Source: Cervus elaphus
Taxonomy: Eukaryota > Chordata > Mammalia > Artiodactyla > Cervidae
Assembly: GCF_910594005.1 (NCBI RefSeq)
Contig: NC_057818.1
Location: forward strand, 58,478,001 to 58,542,000
DNA length: 64,000 nucleotides
Direction of reading: 5' to 3'
In this document: positions 57,145 through 64,000 of the stretch, one piece after another
Layout: each line of letters starts with the position of its first letter
How positions within the stretch are numbered: the first letter of the stretch is position 1
Made by a program: the position numbers and the translations under genes
The notes under the pieces: model-generated
Database searches by the model: none
Told to the model about the DNA's origin: nothing
What the model saw: only the letters and a program-made list of their open reading frames with translations

Positions 57145-60114
57145 GGGGGTGGCGCGTGGCTCCGGGGCCGCCCGCACGGGCCCCCCCAGGGCTCTGACAG
57201 CGGGCGCCGGCCTCAGGCAACCGCGCCTCCCGCCCCCCACAGCACCCCGCCCGCAGCCGCCGCCGCCCTATATGTGGCCCGACGCAGCCGCCGGGCCATG
57301 GAGCACGCCTGCCGTCCCCCACCATGGAGCTGGCCGAGCGGTTCCTGCTGGACGCGCTCGCCTACCTGGAATGCGCCCTGGGCGTCGTGCGCTATGTGCT
57401 GCTGAAGCTGCGGGGCTCGCCCTACGGGCGCTACGCGTCGCCCGGCTCCGCCTTCGGGCTGCCGGCGCGGGCCGCCTGGGCGGTGCAGGAGCTGCCCTCG
57501 CTGGCCCTGCCGCTCCTCGCGTGCGCGGGCGCGGGCGCGCCGGCCGAGCGCCTCAACCGCTGGCCCAGCTGCATCCTCCTGGCCATGTTCCTGGTCCACT
57601 ATGCGCAACGGAGGGAAGCCCACGCCGCTGTATGCCTTCCTGTTGGCGTTCATCTTCTGCACCTACAACGGCTACCTGCAGAGCAGGTATCTGAGTCAGT
57701 ACGCAGTGTACGCGGACGACTGGCTCAGAGACCCCCGGTTTCTAACAGGTTCCGCCTTGTGGTTGACAGGCATGCTAATTAACATCCATTCAGATCATGT
57801 CCTAAAGAACCTCAGGAAACCAGGGGAGACTGGCTATAAAATACCAAGAGGGGGCTTGTTTGAATACATATCTGTGGCCAACTACTTTAGAGAAGTCGTG
57901 GAGTGGTGTGGCTACGCCCTCGCCAGCTGGTCCATTCAGGGCTGGGCTTTCGCTGTGTTCACCTTCTGTGTCCTGTTCATCAGGGCTCAGCAACATCACA
58001 AGTGGTACCATGAGAAATTTGAAGATTATCCAAAATTCAGAAAAATCATGATTGCGTTTTTGGTTTAAGTTTGTCGTCAGTGGAATTATCTTTGACTTGA
58101 AGCTTTTTGATGAAGTTTCTTTTGGGACCATGTCAATGAACTGATTGATGTCTTTGAAATTTTTCTGGTACTTCATCTTTTTTAACATTTGCTCTAGGAT
58201 TTTTTTCCCTTAGCAAATGTGTACGCTGCCTAATAACAGTCTAATCAAACTGAAATCACAAGTTGAAGTATGATGCTGCCCACTAACCAGATCAGGAATC
58301 TGAAGGCCTCTGATTTGGGGTCTGCTTCCATGGAGTGGGGCTTGGTGGCTCAAATGGGAAAGAATCCGCCTGCAATGCGGGAGACCTGGGTTCGGTGCCT
58401 GGGTTGGGAACATCCCCTGGCCAAGGGCATGGCAGCCCACTCCAGTACTCTTGCCTGGAGAATCCCATGGACAGAGGAGCCTGGCGGGCTATGGTCCATG
58501 GGGTCACAGAGAGTGGGACACGACTGAGCGACTAACACTTTTTTCACTTTCACTTTCCATGAACTGAAACATTTCTGTATCCCTTACACAACCTCGACTG
58601 CATGAGTTTAAGGTCAAAGGTGACATCCCCTTCCCCCCTCAAGCCAGAGGCATCTTCTGTCTTCATGTCCCTCCTCCCGCCAGGTCAGACAGTTCTGGGT
58701 ACCCACGGTGTACCCACAACCTCTCACAACTAGGTGCTGGGTGGCCAGAGGAGTTGGGCCTGGAGAAAGGCCCAGTGGAGGCTGATACCAAAGGCTTCTG
58801 GCACCCGCTCCGGCCTGGTCCACCAGGTGACCTCACTGGAGGCAGTGCGCCAGGGGCATTCTTCAGGAGCAGGGTGCTGTATCCCCCACAGGAGGACTTC
58901 CTGGTGGCCCTCGGCTGGGGGCATGAAGGTGCCCAGGGCAGCCCTCCCATCGGGTCCCTCACCAGGAGCTGCTGGCCTGGGATGGCTTTCCTTCCTCCTT
59001 TGAGGTAGAATTGGAATTTTTTCAGGCACTTTTTTTTTTCTTTTAAAGTACTTCTCAAGATTGCACACCTGCAACTTGAAGCAGAATTTCTTTTTTTTTG
59101 ATGCTCCTAACTCTACGGAGATCAATAATAATAACATTTGCTAGGTGTTGCCGGGTGTGTCAAAGTAGCCTCCCTCTTTTGGAAGGCTGCTGAGTCTCTG
59201 CTGTGAAGATGTAGTGAACACCCAGAGAAGATCCCCTCCTCTTCTCTGTTGCTGCTGCGTTTGCAGAGCTGGGAACTGGAACGGATGCGTGGAGAGAGTT
59301 CATGTTCGCTTACAGTCGCTGACCATGCTGAGTGACGGGACTCCAGGACTCACCACGTTGTGTCTTAGGCATTCTTCAGCTGCGCCTCCAGGCAGGGAGC
59401 ACGCCCTCTGGCCCCTGCCCTCCGGACCCCTGGGCACCCCATCGGATCAGCCCCCCTCTCCCCTTCTGGTTCACCTTCCCAACCAGGGGCTCCCTCCCCA
59501 TGAGTTTTCATGTAGAAACTGTATTCTCGGTGTTAGCTGTTTGCTGCAGTCTCTTAGGGTTTTCAAAAAGCTTTTCCTGATGTGGTTGTCCTTCATTTTA
59601 ACTAAAACTGGAAAGCTTTTGCAGGGAACTTTAATGATCAAATAAACTCTGTGCTTCATTTTACCTAAAAAACTGGAAGGCTCTTGCAGGGAAACTTTAT
59701 GATCAAATAAACTTTGGACCTTTTTCTGACTGAATAACTACTTGAAACCATAAAACTGTAAATATTTAGAATGTCTTCTGGAAAACTCAGAAATCTGAGC
59801 AAGCCTTAACTGATTTGGGCCCTGGGTTCTGGAAGGCATACCTGGCCAGAAAGAGGCTTGTCAGAGAGGCCCACTGGGAGTTCTGCATCTGTCGGTGCTG
59901 CTTTTTTGAGTGACCAGATTTGGGGTTCAGTGGTGGTTTGACGCACAGTTCCTGCTTCACTGGCACGCACCGGCTCTGTGATTGACACAGGAAGAGATCT
60001 CGGTCTGCCTGTCTGCCTGTCTTCCATTTACTAGACTCTGTAATGTAGCAAGCTATGACAGTTCGTTATTGTGTTCATTACAAAAATAAAGGAGATTAAT
60101 AAAATTAAAAAAAA
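57145..60114 (+). pseudogene. SRD5A1: SRD5A1 (steroid 5-alpha-reductase 1) retrocopy, full length
   Basis: Intronless copy with 5' UTR, coding region (57324-58068), long 3' UTR and AATAAA signals (60085-60090, 60098-60103) before a poly(A) tail. Perfect 16-bp target repeats AAGAAAAGAACAGGAT lie at 57129-57144 and 60115-60130. The parent enzyme reduces testosterone and other 3-oxo-delta4 steroids with NADPH in the ER membrane. The N-terminal frame (MELAERFLLDALAYLEC to CILLAMFLVHY) is open, and so is the C-terminal frame (GGKPTPLYAFL to EDYPKFRKIMIAFLV), including the conserved GGLFEYISVANYF region. They are out of frame because about 32 nt are missing at 57600. No other lesion was seen, so it is young. 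A Bov-tA in its 3' UTR (58335-58535) may be inherited. Confidence 0.95.
58335..58535 (+). mobile_element. Bov-tA SINE in the SRD5A1 retrocopy 3' UTR
   Basis: Forward copy from ggcttggtggctcaaatggg to cacgactgagcgactaacac. It may already be in the parental mRNA. Confidence 0.9.
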
Positions 60115-60235
60115 AAGAAAAGAACAGGATGCCCATGAGAGCAATTTGGTCACTGTGACTTCATCCCATTTGTCAGGTCACCAAAATGGACCATTGTTAA
60201 ACTATACACTATGAGCCCCTTTTGAACCCTAGCAA

Positions 60236-60925
60236 GAGACAGACTTTACTTTCTTGGGCTCAAAAACCACTGTGGATGGTGACTGCAGCCACAAAATTAA
60301 AAGACATTTGCTCCATGGAAGAAAAGCTATGACCAACCTAGACAGCATATTAAAAAGCAGAGACATTACTTTGCCAACAAACGTCCATCTAGTCAAGGCT
60401 CTGGTTTTCCCAGTAGTCATGTATGGATATGAGAGTTGGACCATAAAGAAGGCTGAGTGTTGAAGAACTGGTGCTTTCAAACTGTGGTGCTAGAGAGGAC
60501 TCTTTTTTTTTTTCCTTTTTTTTTTTTTTCATTTATTAGTTGGAGGCTAATTACTCCACAACATTGCAGTGGGTTTTTAGAGAGGACTCTTAACAGTCCC
60601 TTGGACAGCAAGGAGATCAAACCAGTCAATCCTAGAGGAAATCAACCCTGAATATTCACTGGAAGGACTGATGCTGAAGCTGAAGCTCCAATACTTTGGC
60701 CACCTGATATAAAGAGCTGACTCATTGGAAAAGACCCTGATGCTGGGAAAGATTGAGGGCAGGAGGAGAAGGCGGTGGCAGAGGATGACATGGTTAGATA
60801 TCATCACCGATTCAATGGACATGAATTTGGGCAAACTCCTGGGGATAGTAAAGGACAGGGGAGCCTGGTGTGCTGCAGTCCATGGGGTTGCAAAGAGTTG
60901 GACACAACTTAGTGACTGAACAACA
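60236..60925 (+). mobile_element. BovB LINE 3' fragment
   Basis: Forward remnant from ctcaaaaaccactgtggatg to gacacaacttagtgactgaa. It is interrupted by the L1 micro-insertion at 60505-60577. Confidence 0.9.
60505..60577 (-). mobile_element. 73-bp L1 3'-end micro-insertion
   Basis: T-run followed by the extreme L1 3' end (ttagttggaggctaattact), identical in type to the 3' end of the L1 at 28039. It is flanked by 14-bp perfect repeats TAGAGAGGACTCTT (60491-60504 and 60578-60591). Confidence 0.9.
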
Positions 60926-60938
60926 TAAGATTAGGTGA

Positions 60939-61852
60939 TTATTTCATCTTTTTCCAAGAAAAGGAGAGCCTGGGTACTCTGCAACCATGACTCATGAGAA
61001 TGTAGGGGCTTACAGTTGGGAAGTATGCAGTAATGGGTGCAGCAGAAGTCACCAGCCACCAGCTGGGATTGTTAAAAAGAGCCAAACAAATGTGAAACAT
61101 GGAGGAGACACTGTACAAAGACACAAAGATGCTCACCAGGACCAGGATGCTCTAGGTAGCTCTAGATTCGGGGGAGGATCTTGAAGAGATGCTAGCCCTA
61201 TGAATATATTGCACCCTTTGCTTGTACCTGTACAAGATGAAAACCATGGAGCCTCTGAACCAGATTGTGAGCATCAGACATGAAACAGCAGGAAGTAAAA
61301 ACCATCCTACACTCAGTAAAACTTTGATTCTATTATGAATCACATGGTAACACAATCCCAAATCTTTCTTCTTTGTGATGTTTCTGTTACTCCAATGATC
61401 TTTCACATACCTAGTAAATAGAATATTTATCAGCATGTGCACAACCCAGCAGAGGAAAATAGCAGATCCAGTGTACTTGGGAGCTTTCATTTTAAGCTGT
61501 CCCCACCTGGAGTTCCTGGGACTGATGGTGATGGCCTGGCAGACACTCAAGAGGCAGGTGCTACCAACGGACACTCCCCTGGCCTCTCTGTGGATGTAGT
61601 AAGCAATTTTGCATTCAGTATCATTGAGAAAATATTTCCACCCAAACACTTTCATTGTCCTTAGGGTTCCTGTAGAGAGCATGACCAAGGAGTGGGCTAT
61701 AAGCAGATACTCAACGATCAGATCTATGGATCTTAGCCTGCACCAGCAAAGTGAAGGAAGAGATAATGGTAAAGAAGAGAGAAATTTCCCAGGATTCCAA
61801 ATACATTCTGGGATAAGAAGATCAATTCTATTGCAAAATCTCTGGTGGCCAT
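60939..61852 (-). pseudogene. vomeronasal type 1 receptor (V1R) pseudogene
   Basis: The reverse strand encodes the whole seven-helix V1R: MATRDFAIELIFLSQ with ILGNFSLLYHYLFLHF (TM1), GWKYFLNDTECK, GVSVGSTCLLSVCQAITISP (TM3), SRWGQLKMKAPKY, SPESRAT, and FHICLALFNNPSWWL to PTVSPYILMSH (TM6-7). V1Rs are single-exon pheromone-type GPCRs of vomeronasal neurons with about 300 residues, as here. Two lesions were found: a one-base frameshift after TM1 near 61735 and an in-frame TAG (CAG to TAG) at complement 61152-61154. Position 61850-61852 is the likely start; an upstream in-frame Met exists at 61925-61927. With only two lesions it died recently or may be intact in other animals. Confidence 0.93.
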
Positions 61853-62019
61853 TCTTCCAGTTCTCTGTGAAGGATATTTGCCTTCTGAGCTAAAGTTTCC
61901 TGCATAGAAAAATGAGGCATGGGCCACATGTGTTACACCAGGTGAAATTTAATGTTGCCCACTTATTATTCATTTCCACAGAGATATATTACCTTCTTGT
62001 TTTTATTTTACTAAGAGAT

Positions 62020-62600
62020 TTCCGAGATTTTAATATACAAATTTTAAAGAGCTCTTATATATATCATAAGATATCACTTATATGTGGAATCTAAAAAAAA
62101 ATTGTACAATTGAACCTATATATGAAATAAAAATTGAATCACAGATGTAGAAAACAAACATAATTACTGAGGGGGAAGTTGGGGAGGGATAAATTGGAAA
62201 ATTGGGATAGACATATATACGCTGAAGTAGTGAAAGTGTTAGTTGTCAGTCATGTCTGACTCTTTGTGACCCCATGGACTGCACTCCGCCAGGCTCCTCT
62301 ATCCATGGAATTCTCCAAGCAAGAATTCTGGAGTGGGTTGCCATGCCCTTCTCCAGGGGATCTTCCTGACCCATTCCTTAGCATATGAGCCACCAGGAAA
62401 GCCCCATATACACACAGCTATATGTAAAATAGACAACTGACAAGACTTCCCACACAGCATAGGAAAGTCTACTCAGTACTCTGGGATGATCTATACGGGA
62501 AAAGAATCTAAAAGAGAGTGGATACATGTATACGTATGCTGACTCACTTTGCTGTACTGCAGAAACGAATGCATCGTTATAAATCAACTATGCTCTGTAC
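62020..62600 (+). mobile_element. L1 3' fragment, split by a SINE
   Basis: Forward L1 3' end (tatcacttatatgtggaatc), continuing after a Bov-tA at 62232-62405. Region 61928-62020 shows nothing. Confidence 0.75.
62232..62405 (-). mobile_element. Bov-tA SINE
   Basis: Reversed copy: gtcatgtctgactctttgtg to gagccaccaggaaagcccc. Confidence 0.9.
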
Positions 62601-62669
62601 AGTCTTGCCCCAAGGCCTCAGGCATGGAGCCCAGAAACAAGGTCATCTCTGGAACTGTCTGAGCCCCTT

Positions 62670-63105
62670 GGTCATTGTTGTTCAGTCACTCAGTTGTGTC
62701 TGACTCTTTGTGACTCCATGGACTGCAGCACACCAGCTTTCCCTGTCCTTCGGTATCTCCCAGAGTTTGTTCAACTCATATCCAGTGAGTTGGTGATGCC
62801 ATCCAACCATCTCATTTTCTGTTGCCCCCTTCTCCTCCTACCCTCAATCTTTTCCAGCATCAGGGCCAGTGAATTGGCTGTTCACATCAGGTGGCCAAAT
62901 ATTGGAGCTTCAGCTTCAGAATCAGTCCTTCCAATGAATATTCAGGGTTGACTTCCTTTAGGCTTGACTGGTTTGATCTCCTTGCTGTTAAGGGACTCTC
63001 AAGAGTCTTCTCTAGCCCCGGAGTTCGAAAGCATCAATTCTTCGGCACTCAAGCCTTCTTTACAGTCTAACCCTCACATCCGTATGTGACTGCTGGAAAA
63101 ACCCC
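62670..63105 (-). mobile_element. BovB LINE 3' fragment
   Basis: Reversed terminus (ttgttcagtcactcagttgt) and C-terminal coding part. Confidence 0.9.
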
Positions 63106-63107
63106 TT

Positions 63108-63430
63108 TGTAACCATTGCCAAAAGCTCTGCCCCCACCCCCTTCCATCATCACCAGCAGACTTAACACCAAATTAGGCAAAAATGCCCATCCTGGTAGCC
63201 ACTATAGTGCCCTATCCAATAACCTAGTGCTAGCCTTCCAGCAGGAATTTTCTTTGTCTTGAGGCTGTAAAAATCAGCTGCTAACCCACGAAAAGCACAG
63301 TCTCCCTCCAGCCAGCTGCATTTGTAGCACCTTCATTACTTCTGCTCCCTGCTCTTAATAAATGCATCCCCTTCTGAAATACTCTGTGTCTGGAAATTCT
63401 TTTCCAACCCACGCTGAGACTGCCCCGACA
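63108..63430 (+). mobile_element. probable solo LTR
   Basis: From TGTAACCATTGCC to GACTGCCCCGACA with AATAAA near 63357 (ctcttaataaatgcatcccc). The TG...CA ends suit an LTR. No target duplication was found, so the ends are uncertain. Confidence 0.5.
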
Positions 63431-63499
63431 TACTCAAATAAAAAATTAACTTAAAATGAATAAAATAAAAGCAGAAAAAAATCTGAAAAAAAAAGAGCT

Positions 63500-63990
63500 C
63501 TTATAAATGAGTGAACCACTGCTATGAAGGTCTAGACAGCATACTGAAAAGTGGAGACATCAGTTTGCTGACAAAGGTCCCTATAGTCAAAGCTATGGTT
63601 CTTCCAGTAATCATGTATGGATGTGAAAGTTGGACCCTGAAGAAGGCTGAGGGTCAAAGAATTGATGCTTTCAAACTGTGTGCTGTAGAAGACTCATAAG
63701 AGTCCCTTGGGCAGCAAGGAGATCAAATCAGTCAATCTTAAAGGAACTGAACCCTGAATAGTCATTGGAAGGACGGATGCTGAGGCTGAAGCTCCAATAC
63801 TTTGGCCACCTGAGGTGAAGAGCTAAGTAACTGGAAAAGAGCCTGATGTTGGGAAAGATTGAGGGCAGGAGGAAAAGGAGGTGACAGAGGATGAGATGGT
63901 TGGATGGCATCACTGACTCAATGGACATGAGTTTGAGCAAATTCAGGGAGATGAAACAGGGCAGGGAAACCTGGAATGACTTAGCAACTA
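63500..63990 (+). mobile_element. BovB LINE 3' fragment
   Basis: Forward remnant (GLDSILKSGDISLLTKVPIVKAM) running to near the window edge. Confidence 0.88.
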
Positions 63991-64000
63991 AACCACCACA

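Larger units (their letters stand above)
56713..60235 (-). mobile_element. antisense ERV1-like LTR, split by the SRD5A1 retrocopy
   Basis: Two pieces, 56713-57128 and 60131-60235, read in reverse as one LTR with AATAAA (TTTATT on plus at about 56861) and a promoter-like part. The SRD5A1 retrocopy and its duplication separate them. The outer ends are approximate. Confidence 0.6.

Noticed and set aside
57143..57694. 183-codon plus-strand and 149-codon minus-strand frames over the SRD5A1 copy
   Set aside because: They are shadows of the GC-rich 5' UTR and coding sequence in wrong frames. Only the frames at 57324 and 57601 match the enzyme.
4709..62405. tRNA-like stretches inside Bov-tA and CHR elements
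   Set aside because: They are SINE heads derived from tRNA, not functional tRNA genes.

Overview
The window is nuclear DNA of a ruminant, most likely a bovid. It is dense in BovB (RTE) LINE copies, tRNA-derived Bov-tA and CHR-type SINEs, ruminant L1 and endogenous retrovirus LTRs. This combination is diagnostic of the clade, but the species cannot be settled from the sequence alone. No prokaryotic feature, CRISPR array, rRNA or genuine tRNA gene was seen.

The backbone is a decaying tandem cluster of KRAB/C2H2 zinc-finger genes built from a repeated unit: promoter, short ATG exon, KRAB-A exon, finger exon, long 3' UTR. The parts are: finger exon A (1-584, cut by the window edge); gene B (ATG exon 6510, finger exon relic 7334-8962); gene C (ATG exon 11486, KRAB-A relic 14477-15184, finger-exon tail 43793-43853); gene D (ATG exon 45814, finger exon 48877-50190); and an orphan ATG exon with a GC-rich promoter on the minus strand (52917-53760). 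Only the 437-codon finger ORF of gene D, and possibly the truncated exon A, still look translatable. The KRAB-A exon is split by a solo LTR, and the finger exon of gene C has been replaced by BovB.

Between 15.2 and 43.8 kb, inside what was the intron of gene C, lies about 28 kb of nested repeats. Its core is an old, diverged inverted duplication with its axis near 33.6 kb. At the axis a minisatellite reverses orientation. Each arm carries an ERV1 env/LTR fragment, a GC-rich block of unknown nature, and a tandem array of about 1.77-kb L1-derived units. The units carry CTCF-like motifs that point towards each other from the two arms. A TMBIM6 processed pseudogene lies in the left arm (17817-18865), and a 5'-truncated L1 with an 848-codon ORF2 remnant lies at 28039-30936.

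Right of the zinc-finger cluster (54-64 kb) are a full-length SRD5A1 retrocopy (57145-60114) inserted into an antisense LTR, a vomeronasal type 1 receptor pseudogene on the minus strand (60939-61852), and more BovB, L1 and LTR material. Several retrotransposition events are exceptionally short (24, 31 and about 73 bp) yet keep perfect target-site duplications.
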